Positions 35,815-44,341 of a stretch of DNA of 64,000 nucleotides are shown one piece after another. Made by a program: the position numbers and the translations under genes. How positions within the stretch are numbered: the first letter of the stretch is position 1; every line of letters begins with the position of its first letter. The notes below the pieces were generated by a model. It ran no database searches. It saw only the letters and a list, made by a program, of their open reading frames with translations, and was not told the origin of the DNA. The DNA lies in contig JAUHWG010000022.1 in NCBI GenBank assembly GCA_030424595.1, positions 1 through 64,000 of the forward strand, given 5' to 3'. Source of the DNA: Polyangia bacterium. GTDB taxonomy: Bacteria > Myxococcota_A > Polyangia > Nannocystales > Nannocystaceae.

Positions 35815-36840
35815 ATGATCAACTATATTCGAAGTGTGATGGTCGCCTGTTTGGCGATTGTGATTGTACCTGCATGCGACTCGGACGAGCCGAGCCCTTA
35901 CGATGAGCCGCTGGGGGACTGGGTCGATGACGAGGGACGCATGTCCTTTCGTGGTCAGCTTGAGAACGCGAAGGCCGTCAACGGTTTCCGAGTGAACGGT
36001 TTCCGAGTGAACGGCTTCCGAGTGAACGGCTTCCGAGTGAACGGCTTCCGCGTGAACGGTTTCCGAGTGAACGGCTCTGCGTTGAACTCGCCGTTGATGA
36101 ACAACAACAAGCTCAAGCTCAAGAACCAGAGCAACGAGGATCTCGAGGGGGAGGACCTCGAGGACCTTCGCGTGGACGTCGACTACGAGGACCCGGACAC
36201 CCAAGAGGTAACGGACTTCGAGGTGGCACAGACGGAGGTTGAGACCCTTGGGAGCGGGCTCGTCCTCCAGACCGTCAAACGGCGCCAGAAGCCCGCAGGA
36301 GCCTGGGAGAACGCCTGTGAGAACAACGCGAAGTCGATCCTGCTCAAGGGCGCCTGGGACGAAGAATCGGCGACCTTGATATCGACGGATCCGGAGCGGA
36401 CGACCTGGGCCTGTGCAGGGGCCGCTCTCGGCGACTGCGCTATCTGGGGCTACATCCCGGGGAACACGCACAACGGCCATGCTCTGGGGGACTACCACCA
36501 GACTTGCCTCCGCCTGAAGCGCGCGGACTACTGCGGAGAGGGGCACCACCACACAGAGAACGGTCACTCGATCGACGTCTACGACAAGCTCGACGTGATG
36601 GCGCCGGAGACCGTAGGCCTGTGGGACGTCGAGGCGATGTGGGGTCCCTCCGGCGCGATCTGCATGAACTTCACGCGGAAGTTGGACTACACCAAGGACA
36701 TCAACGACGGCTCCAAGGAGTACATCGGCTGCGAGATCCCGGACTGCGTCGATGTCAACGCGGACGGAGTGATCGACTTCGCCGACTACCCGCAGGCGCT
36801 GATGGCGGACCGCACCATCCCGAAGTGGAAGGTCAACTAG
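35815..36840 (+). CDS. VNGFR-repeat lipoprotein with ADYC domain
   Basis: Good Shine-Dalgarno (GGGGAGG) before ATG 35815; 63 bp downstream of the kinase gene and probably co-transcribed. Signal with lipobox VPAC (Cys21). Residues 55-84 are six exact copies of VNGFR, then VNGS. The C-terminal 200 residues include CENNAKSILLKGAW, TWACAGAALGDCAIWGY, CLRLKRADYCGEGHHHTENG and a Cys-rich end, which is the ADYC-type domain of myxobacterial lipoproteins (function unknown). The closing DVNADGVIDFADY resembles an EF-hand/dockerin-like Ca2+ loop. It may be a ligand or substrate of the neighbouring kinase-FGE receptor (inference). Confidence 0.8.
   Translation: MINYIRSVMVACLAIVIVPACDSDEPSPYDEPLGDWVDDEGRMSFRGQLENAKAVNGFRVNGFRVNGFRVNGFRVNGFRVNGFRVNGSALNSPLMNNNKLKLKNQSNEDLEGEDLEDLRVDVDYEDPDTQEVTDFEVAQTEVETLGSGLVLQTVKRRQKPAGAWENACENNAKSILLKGAWDEESATLISTDPERTTWACAGAALGDCAIWGYIPGNTHNGHALGDYHQTCLRLKRADYCGEGHHHTENGHSIDVYDKLDVMAPETVGLWDVEAMWGPSGAICMNFTRKLDYTKDINDGSKEYIGCEIPDCVDVNADGVIDFADYPQALMADRTIPKWKVN
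35977..36066 (+). repeat. 15-bp tandem repeat (6 units) coding VNGFR
   Basis: Six in-frame 15-bp units of GT(G/C)AACGG(T/C)TTCCGA with few third-position changes, which indicates recent duplication. Period 15 keeps the frame. Confidence 0.95.
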
Positions 36841-36865
36841 TCAACTAGTCAACTGGTCAACTCGG
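36834..36865 (+). repeat. 8-bp TCAACTAG repeat across the stop codon
   Basis: TCAACTAG, TCAACTAG, TCAACTGG, TCAACTCGG in succession. The first copy contains the TAG stop (36838-36840). Period 8 would shift the frame, but the copies lie past the stop. Confidence 0.75.
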
Positions 36866-36882
36866 CGCCTCGGCGCTGACCT

Positions 36883-36919
36883 GAGAGGCTCGGCCGATGC
36901 CGGGCCTCTCTCGTTTCTT
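36883..36919 (+). terminator. Rho-independent terminator after the ADYC lipoprotein gene
   Basis: GAGAGGC (36883-36889) pairs with GCCTCTC (36904-36910), with an inner CGGC/GCCG pairing, followed by TCGTTTCTT. It fits an intrinsic terminator for the kinase-lipoprotein unit. Confidence 0.75.
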
Positions 36920-37278
36920 GGGGGAGGTTGGCCGACACGGACCCCGCGAGCCGTCTTGGGTCCCGCATCTTCGACCTGCGCGGGCGGTGTGAGTCGAGGC
37001 GGCGACGCGGGGGACCGCGGACGAGCTGAGCCCCGCAGTGTTCGTGTGCCTCAGGTGTGGGCTGCGAAGCTGTCGCGGTCAGCCCTGGAAGGTCGCCGCA
37101 CGGGCTCCCTTCGCGGTCGCAGGGGGAGTCCGCGTGCTCGACCCTTCATGACAGGGCCTTCGCTGCTCACGAGGAGGGGCGCTGAGCGGGGGCGACGGGC
37201 AGATCGGCCCGCGTAGGGGCGCAGCGGCGCTCCTCCTCGCCGAGACCGCGCCGAGTAGGCTTCTGGGCCTGTCCGCGC
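36920..37278. other. Intergenic region before the pseudokinase
   Basis: No protein-like frame seen on either strand. Ends with the TATCCT box next to ATG 37293. Confidence 0.4.
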
Positions 37279-37284
37279 TATCCT
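37279..37284 (+). promoter_or_regulatory. Putative -10 box (TATCCT), 8 nt before ATG 37293
   Basis: TATCCT then 8 nt and ATG; no Shine-Dalgarno. Confidence 0.45.
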
Positions 37285-37292
37285 CGCCGGAC

Positions 37293-39353
37293 ATGAGCGG
37301 TGCGACCATCCTCGGTCGGCGATTGGCCAATCGCTACCGTATCCTCCGCGAGATCGCGGAGGGATCGACGGGTACGGTCTATCTCGCGGAGGACGCCGCG
37401 ACCAAGGCCAAGGTCGTGGTCAAGCTGTTGATCCCTGATCTCTCGTTCGACTCGCGAACCCTGCCGCACCTGCGCCAGCGGATCCAGCGGCGGCTCAAGA
37501 CCTCTCCCGCCGACGGCTCTGCCCTCAGCCACATCGTCGACATCGACGACGTCGGGATCATGAGCAACGACGATCTCTTCGTCGTCATGCCCCACCTCCA
37601 GGGAGACAACCTGGCGACGCTCCTGCGCAAGCGCGGGATCCTGAGCTGGGCCCAGGCGCGGACGCTCGTCGTGACCGTCGGCCGACTGATCGCCGAGTAC
37701 CACCGGGAGATGCTCCTGGAGGGCAGCTGGCCGGTTCTCGGAACGCTCCAGTCGAGCAACTGCTTCTGTCTCCGCGGTCGGCCGCGGGGAGAGTCGGTGA
37801 AGCTGGTCAACAGCGCCGTCGATGAGCTGATCATTCGTCGTCAGTGGCGCGAGACGGGCACGCACGTCGCGAGCCTCGCGCGCTACGGGGCGCCGGAGCT
37901 GTCGACCGGTGAACGGCTCGACGTCCGCGCCGATGTCTACTCCTTCGGGGTGATCGTCTACGAGCTGCTGACCGCGAAGGTCCCCTTCGTCGACAGCAAC
38001 GCCGCCCGTCTCGAGGCGATGCACCTGATGAGCGCGGTGCCGCCGCTGCGCGAGGCGGCCCCCGACGCGAAGATCCCGGAGGAGCTCGAGGCCGTGATCC
38101 TCAAGGCCCTGGAGAAGCGGCCTGACGATCGCTTCGCGACGATGACCGCCTTCGTCGACGCGCTCCAGGGGGTGAACGCGAAGCGGCTCCCAGCGGTCCG
38201 TCGGGGCAGCGGTGGGAGCGGCCGGAGGCCTCGGCCGCGCGGCGACACGATGATCATGGCCTCGCCCTACTTTGACGGTGAGGGGGAGGAGCGCCCGACG
38301 GAGGTCTTGGCGGCGGGCGTGCCCGGAGCAGACGAGGACGACGGGGTCGACGGGGTCGACGGGGTCGACGAGGACGACGGGGTCGACGAGCTCGCGGCGG
38401 CGATGGAGGCGAGCGCGGAGGAGATGAGCGGCGAGCTCGTCACCTCCGATGACGCTTCGGGCGAGGATGAGGTCAGCTCGGCGGAGCGCGGTGAGGCGTC
38501 CGCGGCGGAGGCCGCACGAAAGCCGAAGGTGATCACCCGCAAGCTGCCGACCGTGGCCTCGGTCGAGGGCAAGCCCGAGGTGGTCGATGACGGGTACTCC
38601 GAGGCCGAGGCTCCCGGCGCGTCGCGATCACGCTCGGACACCGCGCCGCATGCGAGCTCTGGGAACACGCAGGTCCGCAGGCGACCGCGCGCGCTCCCCT
38701 CAGAGCCGGAGGCCCCGCGCCCGCCCGTGTTGATCCGCCGGTCGGCGGTCGGCGCTGACGCTTCGACGATGCGCCTAGGGGGCGCCGCTGCGGCCCGCGC
38801 GAGCGAGAGTCAGGCCGGCGGTCAGCGGCCCACGGAGGACAACGCTGCGACGCTGCGCCTGCCGGTGGTGAACGAGGGGATCGAGAGCTCGGGCGCGAAG
38901 CCGGCGGAGTCTGAGCCCGCGGTCGCGAGCTCGGGCTTTGGTGAGGAGGATCCGGAGGGAGGCCGCAGCTACTGGCTCTGGGTCGTCGCTGTGCTCATCG
39001 GGGTCGCAGGGGTCTTGGTGGCGAGCGGGGGCCTGGGTTTCATCCGCGGCGGTGATGAGGGAGCGCGCAGCGACGCACCCGCGGCGCTCAGCACGAGCTC
39101 TGCCGGCGCTCGTGACCTGGTCCACCGGGCGAGGGTCGCGGAGCAGAAGGGCGATCACACCGAGGCCTACCGCCTGGCGAGCGAGAGCTACCAGAGCGAG
39201 CGGACCGTCGAGGCCCTCGAGGTGATGGGACGCTCCGCGTGTCGTATCGGCGATCTCGAGATGGCTCGGTGGATCCACACGACCCTGCCGGCGCAGGCGC
39301 GGCCGCAGGTGCGGGCGCTCTGCGACGAGGCGGGGCTCATCCTAGGGCCCTAG
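37293..39353 (+). CDS. Transmembrane pseudokinase (Ser/Thr-kinase fold without HRD and DFG)
   Basis: 686 residues. Kinase-like N-lobe: YRILREIAEGSTGTVYLAED, with the VAIK-type Lys at VVVKLL (K44). In the C-lobe the catalytic HRD is replaced by LGT (149-151) in WPVLGTLQSSNCF, and DFG by NSA (173-175). APE is kept as GAPE (199-202) with DVYSFGVIVYELLTAKVPF after it, so the fold is intact but phosphotransfer is unlikely. Residues 300-555 are Asp/Glu/Ala-rich and disordered, about 559-583 are one transmembrane helix, then a short extracytoplasmic TPR-like segment. Likely a scaffold or allosteric regulator. Its stop TAG is the end of palindromic element copy B. Confidence 0.85.
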   Translation: MSGATILGRRLANRYRILREIAEGSTGTVYLAEDAATKAKVVVKLLIPDLSFDSRTLPHLRQRIQRRLKTSPADGSALSHIVDIDDVGIMSNDDLFVVMPHLQGDNLATLLRKRGILSWAQARTLVVTVGRLIAEYHREMLLEGSWPVLGTLQSSNCFCLRGRPRGESVKLVNSAVDELIIRRQWRETGTHVASLARYGAPELSTGERLDVRADVYSFGVIVYELLTAKVPFVDSNAARLEAMHLMSAVPPLREAAPDAKIPEELEAVILKALEKRPDDRFATMTAFVDALQGVNAKRLPAVRRGSGGSGRRPRPRGDTMIMASPYFDGEGEERPTEVLAAGVPGADEDDGVDGVDGVDEDDGVDELAAAMEASAEEMSGELVTSDDASGEDEVSSAERGEASAAEAARKPKVITRKLPTVASVEGKPEVVDDGYSEAEAPGASRSRSDTAPHASSGNTQVRRRPRALPSEPEAPRPPVLIRRSAVGADASTMRLGGAAAARASESQAGGQRPTEDNAATLRLPVVNEGIESSGAKPAESEPAVASSGFGEEDPEGGRSYWLWVVAVLIGVAGVLVASGGLGFIRGGDEGARSDAPAALSTSSAGARDLVHRARVAEQKGDHTEAYRLASESYQSERTVEALEVMGRSACRIGDLEMARWIHTTLPAQARPQVRALCDEAGLILGP

Positions 39354-39492
39354 CAGTCCGTGGTGAAAGTCCCGGTTGCTCGTCGTCCCTCTCGACTCGG
39401 CCGTGACTTGCAAAACAGCTCGGTACGGCGGCGTTCTGTCCAAGCGAAGAGGACCAACGATCGCGGCGGACGTTCACCACGGGCTGCTCGGG
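39348..39492 (+). repeat. Palindromic dispersed element, copy B (best preserved ends)
   Basis: Left end CCTAGCAGTCCGTGGTGAA and right end TTCACCACGGGCTGCTCGG are inverted repeats of 19 bp with two mismatches. The inside shares ACTTGCAAAACAG, GGCGGCGTTCTG, AAGCGAAGAGGACCAACG and ATCGCGGCGG with the other copies. No open frame inside. The CCTAG supplies the stop codon of the pseudokinase gene. Confidence 0.85.
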
Positions 39493-39552
39493 CCCGCGGC
39501 TTCCCGCAGGATCGGTGGAGCAGCGGACCCGCGCAGCGGTGGCTGGATCGCT

Positions 39553-39558
39553 TAGGAT
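39553..39558 (+). promoter_or_regulatory. Putative -10 box (TAGGAT), 6 nt before ATG 39565
   Basis: TAGGAT followed by 6 nt and ATG of the P450 gene; no Shine-Dalgarno. Confidence 0.5.
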
Positions 39559-39564
39559 GATCGC

Positions 39565-40923
39565 ATGTCTGCGGCTTCGAGAGGCGCGACCCCGCGCCGT
39601 GCGCAACGACGGCCTCCGCTCGCGCCTGGTTCTATCGTCGTGCGACTGAGGGCGCTGCTCCGGGATCCGCTCAGCTATGTGCGACGTCTCGGCGAAAGCC
39701 GCGAGAAGGTGCTCTGGCTTCGCCTCCCGGGCGGCGGCTTCTACGTGCTCCAGGACCTCGACGTGATCGATGAAGTTCTGGTCAAGCGTCATCGGAGCTT
39801 CGTCAAGGACTCCTACACCCATCGCCTGCGAGAGTTTCTCGGCAATGGCCTTCTGACCGCCGAAGGCCCTCCCTGGCGGCGGCAGAGGCGGCTTATCCAG
39901 CCGGCGTTCCACCGCAAGCGGATCCAGGGCTACGCCGATGAGATGTCGGGCTTGGCCGAGGCGATGGTCGAGGGCTGGGGTGATAGCGAGGTCAGGGACG
40001 TGCACGGCGACCTGATGGCGCTCACCCTGGAGCTCGTCGCCAAGAGCCTCTTTGGCGCGGATGTCACCAAATCGACCGCTGCGGTCGGCGTCGCGATCGA
40101 TCTGGTGATGCAGCGCCACGCGGGGATCATGCTGCCCCTGTGGCTGCCAACGCCCTTGAATCGAAGGGTCCGATCGTCGATCGACGAGGTGACGACGCTG
40201 ATCGACGGGATTATCCGCGAGCGTCGGCGCGGCACCGTCGACGCTGAGAGCGAGAGGAGCGACCTCCTCTCGCTCCTCTTGGCCGCGCGCGATGAGGACG
40301 GCGGTCGCATGGACGATCGTCAGCTCCGCGATGAGTGCATCACCCTCTTCCTCGCTGGGCACGAGACGACCGCGCTGACCCTCAGCTATGCGCTCTTCCT
40401 CCTCGCTCAGCGCCCGGATCTTCAGGAGGCGCTGGCGTCGGAGGTCGACGCGGTCGCCGGGGACCGGCCTGCAGGGTTCGCCGACGTGCCCGCCCTCGCC
40501 GGGTTTGAGCGGGTGATCAAGGAGTCTATGCGGCTCTATCCGCCGGCCTGGTCGATCGGGCGCAGGGCGATCGAGGAGGTGGAGCTCGGCGGCTATCGCC
40601 TTCCCAAGGGAGGCGAGGTCGCGATCTTCATCTGGGCGCTCCACCGCGACCCGGATCACTTTCCCGATCCGGAGGCGTTTCGTCCAGAGCGCTGGACCCC
40701 CGAGCTCGAGCGAACGCTGCCGCGCCACGCCTATATGCCCTTCGGCGGCGGCCCTAGGATCTGCATCGGCAGCGCCTTCGCCAACATCGAGGCTGTCCTC
40801 GTCCTCGCGGCGATCGTCCGTCGCTATCGCTTCCGCCTCGCCCAGCCGCCTCGCTTGCGGCTAAAGGCGTCGATCACCTTACGTCCCCGTGATGGCGTGC
40901 GACTGCGGCTGAAGGCGCGCTGA
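39565..40923 (+). CDS. Cytochrome P450
   Basis: 452 residues, no membrane anchor. I-helix oxygen-binding AGHETTALTLSYAL (265-278), K-helix ESMRLYPP (ExxR), PERW, and the haem loop FGGGPRICIGSAFAN with Cys400 as axial ligand. The pattern is closest to CYP102/CYP4-like class E enzymes often found in myxobacteria. It hydroxylates a lipophilic substrate, unknown here; no ferredoxin or reductase gene is adjacent. It stands alone between two copies of the palindromic element. Confidence 0.95.
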   Translation: MSAASRGATPRRAQRRPPLAPGSIVVRLRALLRDPLSYVRRLGESREKVLWLRLPGGGFYVLQDLDVIDEVLVKRHRSFVKDSYTHRLREFLGNGLLTAEGPPWRRQRRLIQPAFHRKRIQGYADEMSGLAEAMVEGWGDSEVRDVHGDLMALTLELVAKSLFGADVTKSTAAVGVAIDLVMQRHAGIMLPLWLPTPLNRRVRSSIDEVTTLIDGIIRERRRGTVDAESERSDLLSLLLAARDEDGGRMDDRQLRDECITLFLAGHETTALTLSYALFLLAQRPDLQEALASEVDAVAGDRPAGFADVPALAGFERVIKESMRLYPPAWSIGRRAIEEVELGGYRLPKGGEVAIFIWALHRDPDHFPDPEAFRPERWTPELERTLPRHAYMPFGGGPRICIGSAFANIEAVLVLAAIVRRYRFRLAQPPRLRLKASITLRPRDGVRLRLKAR

Positions 40924-40970
40924 GATCGATGGCGGCTGGGGCCGTGATGTTCCGCCCGAGTCTACGGCCT

Positions 40971-41112
40971 CCTAGCAGCTCCAGCCCTCGTCGCCCCTCT
41001 CGGCCCCGCCGAAACTTGCAGTAGAGCCCAGTACAGCGGCGTTTCGTCGAAGCCAAGAGGGCCAACGATCGCGGCGCGACAGCACACGGGACTTTCGCCA
41101 CGGGCTGCTAGG
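40971..41112 (+). repeat. Palindromic dispersed element, copy C
   Basis: Begins CCTAGCAGCTCCAGCCCTCG and ends ACTTTCGCCACGGGCTGCTAGG. The centre CCCAGTACAGCGGCGTTTCG is identical with copy A. The left arm is shortened by about 25 bp relative to copy D. It lies downstream of the P450 gene. Confidence 0.85.
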
Positions 41113-41190
41113 GGCGAGGAGGCGCCCACGCTCAGCCGGGAGATCGACGCCGACGTGGCGACGGACTCTCGCTCAGGGGGAGAACAGAGC

Positions 41191-41218
41191 GGGCGGTCGC
41201 GGGAGCCCGCGACCGCCC
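41191..41218 (-). terminator. Perfect 13-bp hairpin terminator of the FG-GAP lipoprotein gene
   Basis: GGGCGGTCGCGGG and CCCGCGACCGCCC are perfect inverted repeats separated by 2 nt. On the minus strand the hairpin is followed by GCTCTGTTCTCCCCC. It lies 23 bp past the stop of the minus-strand gene. Confidence 0.8.
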
Positions 41219-41240
41219 GGTCGTGCCTGCACCCTCCGGA

Positions 41241-43751
41241 TCAGCCGGGGCAGATGTCGAAGGCGTCGGCGCCGAAGTTGTTGATCGGGTGACAGTCCGA
41301 GATGGTGTCCTCCGGATCGACGTCGACGTAGATGTTGCCGGTGCCCTTGAGGACGGCGTCACAGCTCACGATCTCGCAGTCGCCAGGCTCGAGCAGAGTC
41401 TGGGTCGTAGCGACGCAGACGACCGTGCCGGGCGGCGGATCGTCGACCTGATCGGTCTCGTAGAACTCGACCACGACACCGTCGGTGACCGGGGCGGTAC
41501 CGCGGTTGCAGACCTCGGCGGAGAGGGTCTTGGAGCCGCCGCCGAAGTCGCAGAGCTTGCCGAGATCGGTCAGCTCTACGGTGAGGTCGGCGATGTCGAG
41601 GATGCCAAACGCGCCCTGGAAGTTCTGGCGGAAGTTGTTGAGGCCCTCCACCAGCCAGTTGACCAGGATCTCGCTCGACTTGACGACGCTGCCGTCGTCG
41701 TTGATGTGGGTCACCGAGTAGGAGTGCTGGTTCCAGATCGGTCGCGAGTTGGCCCAACGATCCTCCGGGTCGCGGTAGATGACGAAGCCCGACTTCTTGA
41801 CGTGGGATCCCGAGTCGGCGAAGAGCGGGTCCGGGCTCGCGCAGCTGATGTTGCCCAAGGTCCGGGGGACGACGATCTCAGACTTGAAGTCGCCGTCGAC
41901 GTCGGCGACGGTCGGGTACTCGATGCCCGTCAGGCTAAAGCCCGGGGCGCTGAAGACGACCTCGCCCGAGCCTCCGTTGTAGACGCGCGCGTAGCACTCG
42001 TCGCGGTAGACGACCTCTGCGGTGCCGTCTCCGTCGAAGTCGAAGACCGACGAGCCCGTCATGTTGGAGCTCCAGTCGCTCGACGGCTGGGCCCAGAGAA
42101 CGCCGTCAGGGAGCCCCTGCATCTCCGGCGCCCGGTCACACTTGCCGCCGGGGCGCTGCGCCTGCGGAGGACCACAGTCGGGGTCGTAGACGCCGAAGAA
42201 GTAGGCGCCTGCGGCCGCGAACTCGACCTGGCCGTCGCCGTCGAAGTCGGAGATCGTCGGCGGGCCACCACGGCCGGCGAAGCTCTTGTCGCCCTTGTAG
42301 AGCGGGATCGGGCCCCAGACGGTCGAGCCGTTCAGGCCCATCAGGCGGATCTCACCGCTGTCGTTGTAGCCAGCGTTGAGCGTCGAAGCGGAGACGACGA
42401 CGACCTCGGGGAGCTCGTTGACGTCCTTGCCGGCGACGGTCGAGTAGGTGCCGGCGTTGGCGATCGCGACGTGGCCGGCCTTCTGGTTGGCGTTCTGGAA
42501 GAACCAGGGCTTGGTCTCCCACTTCTTGGTGTTGACGTTCCAGCCGGCGATGTCGTCGTAGCGGACGAGATCAGGAGCGCCGTCGAGGTCGACGTCGACC
42601 GAGGCCGACTGGACGCCGATGCCGCCGGCGTAGTTCGTGAACGAGGTGGTGTTCTGGAGGCAGCCGTTGGCGGCGAAGACCATCTCATCGACGAGGATCT
42701 CGGGGATCCCGTCGTCGTCGAGGTCGATGATGCTGGGCCCGTGGAGGACGTTCCCGGTCGCGAACTCGACGACCGTGTTGTTGCCGCAGTCGCGGCCGTA
42801 CCAGAGGCGCTCGAGCTGGGGGTTGTTGAGGTCGTCGTTGTTGATGGCGACCGCGTAGAGGCTCGAGGTGTTGTTGTCGTTGCGGTGGAGGCCGACGATC
42901 TCGGGGTGGCCGTTGTTGTCGACGTCGCCGTTGAGGTCGGCGACCGCCCACTGCGAGCCGTAGCCCGGGCGGTCGTCGCTGGTGTTCTCGTCGGCGCCGC
43001 CGAGGCGCATCTGCTCCTCGCAGGTCCGGCCGTCGAAGACCCGGAGGGTGCCGAGGCGGCCGACGCCGCCGACGGTCTGCCAGGTCGTGACGATGACGGA
43101 GGGCTGGAGCTTCTTCGGGTCGTCGTCGAGGTTGAGGTCGACGACCAGCGGCGTCGTGTAGATGTAGTGCGAGTTGTTGGTCGGGTCGTTGGGATCGTTC
43201 GGTCCGGTCCACTCGCACTGGATCACCGGCGTGACGCCGCTCGGGAGGTCATCCTTGACACAGAGCGGGTCGTTGACCACGTCCGGCGGTACGCCGTAGG
43301 GGATGCACTGCCCATCGTCGCAGTACGAGTCGCCGGGGCAGTCGTCGTTGTCCTGGCAGGGGCCGAGGTCGGGGATGCAGGTGTCGTACTCGCAGATGAA
43401 GTTGCCGGGGCAGATCTCATCGCCGCACATCAGACCACCGGTGGTGGTGGTGTCGTCCGTGGTCGACCCGGTGGTGGTCGTCGTCGGATCGGTGGTGGTC
43501 GTCGTCGGATCGGTGGTGGTCGTCGTCGGATCGGTGGTCGAGGTCGAGGTCGACGAGCTCTCGCCGGTGCTCTCCGGGGTGGTGGTCGACGAGGGATCGG
43601 TGGTCGACGAGGTGGTGGTGCTGGTCCCTGTCGAGTCGGTGTCGGACTCTGAGGCGGTGCCGATCGCGTCATCGCCGTTACAGGCGAAGGCGAGGCTCGA
43701 GGTCAAAAAGGCTAGGGAAAGGGTTCGTGTAGTGAGCGACGAAGTAAGCAT
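41241..43751 (-). CDS. FG-GAP/VCBS-repeat lipoprotein with C-terminal CARDB-like domain
   Basis: ATG 43751 has GGAG at 9 nt. Lipobox LAFAC. A long Thr/Asp/Ser linker with TTTTTDPTTTTT repeats is followed by a short Cys-rich part (CGDEICPGNFICEYDTC) and about 550 residues of FG-GAP-type repeats: DLNLDDDPKKLQ, DLNGDVDNNGHPEIVG, DLDDDGIPEILVD, DFDGDGQVEFAAAG, DFDGDGTAEVVYRDE. These are Ca2+-binding propeller blades. The final 110 residues (VELTDLGKLCDFGGGSKTLSAEVCNRGTAPVTDGV) are a CARDB-like domain. A large surface adhesin-type protein; partner unknown. Confidence 0.87.
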   Translation of the reverse strand: MLTSSLTTRTLSLAFLTSSLAFACNGDDAIGTASESDTDSTGTSTTTSSTTDPSSTTTPESTGESSSTSTSTTDPTTTTTDPTTTTTDPTTTTTGSTTDDTTTTGGLMCGDEICPGNFICEYDTCIPDLGPCQDNDDCPGDSYCDDGQCIPYGVPPDVVNDPLCVKDDLPSGVTPVIQCEWTGPNDPNDPTNNSHYIYTTPLVVDLNLDDDPKKLQPSVIVTTWQTVGGVGRLGTLRVFDGRTCEEQMRLGGADENTSDDRPGYGSQWAVADLNGDVDNNGHPEIVGLHRNDNNTSSLYAVAINNDDLNNPQLERLWYGRDCGNNTVVEFATGNVLHGPSIIDLDDDGIPEILVDEMVFAANGCLQNTTSFTNYAGGIGVQSASVDVDLDGAPDLVRYDDIAGWNVNTKKWETKPWFFQNANQKAGHVAIANAGTYSTVAGKDVNELPEVVVVSASTLNAGYNDSGEIRLMGLNGSTVWGPIPLYKGDKSFAGRGGPPTISDFDGDGQVEFAAAGAYFFGVYDPDCGPPQAQRPGGKCDRAPEMQGLPDGVLWAQPSSDWSSNMTGSSVFDFDGDGTAEVVYRDECYARVYNGGSGEVVFSAPGFSLTGIEYPTVADVDGDFKSEIVVPRTLGNISCASPDPLFADSGSHVKKSGFVIYRDPEDRWANSRPIWNQHSYSVTHINDDGSVVKSSEILVNWLVEGLNNFRQNFQGAFGILDIADLTVELTDLGKLCDFGGGSKTLSAEVCNRGTAPVTDGVVVEFYETDQVDDPPPGTVVCVATTQTLLEPGDCEIVSCDAVLKGTGNIYVDVDPEDTISDCHPINNFGADAFDICPG

Positions 43752-44341
43752 CAGAGTCTCCGTAAACAGTCTAATGACAGACCTGCGGGGGGTCATGGGG
43801 GTCGTGGGGTCGTGTCGCCGGCCGGTTGGCCGTCTCGTGTTGCGTTGGGTGCCGGCGTCGTGAGCCAACGGAGGGTATAGACCGCGCTCCTCATCAAGTC
43901 ATGCAAATCGCCTGTAAACGACCGCTCGTGCGACTTCGCGAGCGGTGTAGCGATCGCGACGGAGGTCCGCCGCTGCAAGGTCAGGGGGTGACGGACGTCA
44001 CCCTGTCGCGGCTTCTCGACGACGCGGTGCGGGGGGGGCGGGCGCCCTCAAATGTGCAGAGCGGGGCGAAGTCGATCGCCGATGAGCAGTATTGGTCGAC
44101 GATGATCGCAATCGTGCATGCACGGGCGAGCCTCGTCGCGGAAAGATCCCCGTCATCCGCGCGCCGCGACCAGGCCTCGCGCGGTCGTCGTTCGACCGCC
44201 CGCCCGCTTGAGGAGGTCCGACGAGAGTGCGCTAGGCAACGCCACGACCATCCCGTGATGGCGCAGCTCAGAGCCGCTCGCTAGACTCTTGGAGTTCCGC
44301 TGTGGAGGCCTCCGGTCCTCCCCCGCGAATGGAGCTTGTAC
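43752..44341. promoter_or_regulatory. 590-bp divergent promoter region
   Basis: Separates two divergent lipoprotein genes. Each has a TAGACT -10 candidate: on the minus strand at 43768-43773 (16 nt before ATG 43751, with GGAG in the leader) and on the plus strand at 44282-44287 (54 nt before ATG 44342, with GGAG). A short hairpin CCGCTCG...CGAGCGG lies around 43921-43946. No gene recognised inside. Confidence 0.5.

Noticed and set aside
35977..36066. VNGFR repeat as CRISPR or noncoding repeat
   Set aside because: Period 15 in frame, inside a lipoprotein gene with ribosome binding site and signal peptide; third-position variation shows it is coding.
43826..44284. 152-codon plus-strand frame in the divergent region
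   Set aside because: No start signal, no recognisable motif, Arg-rich shadow composition, and it would cover both promoters.
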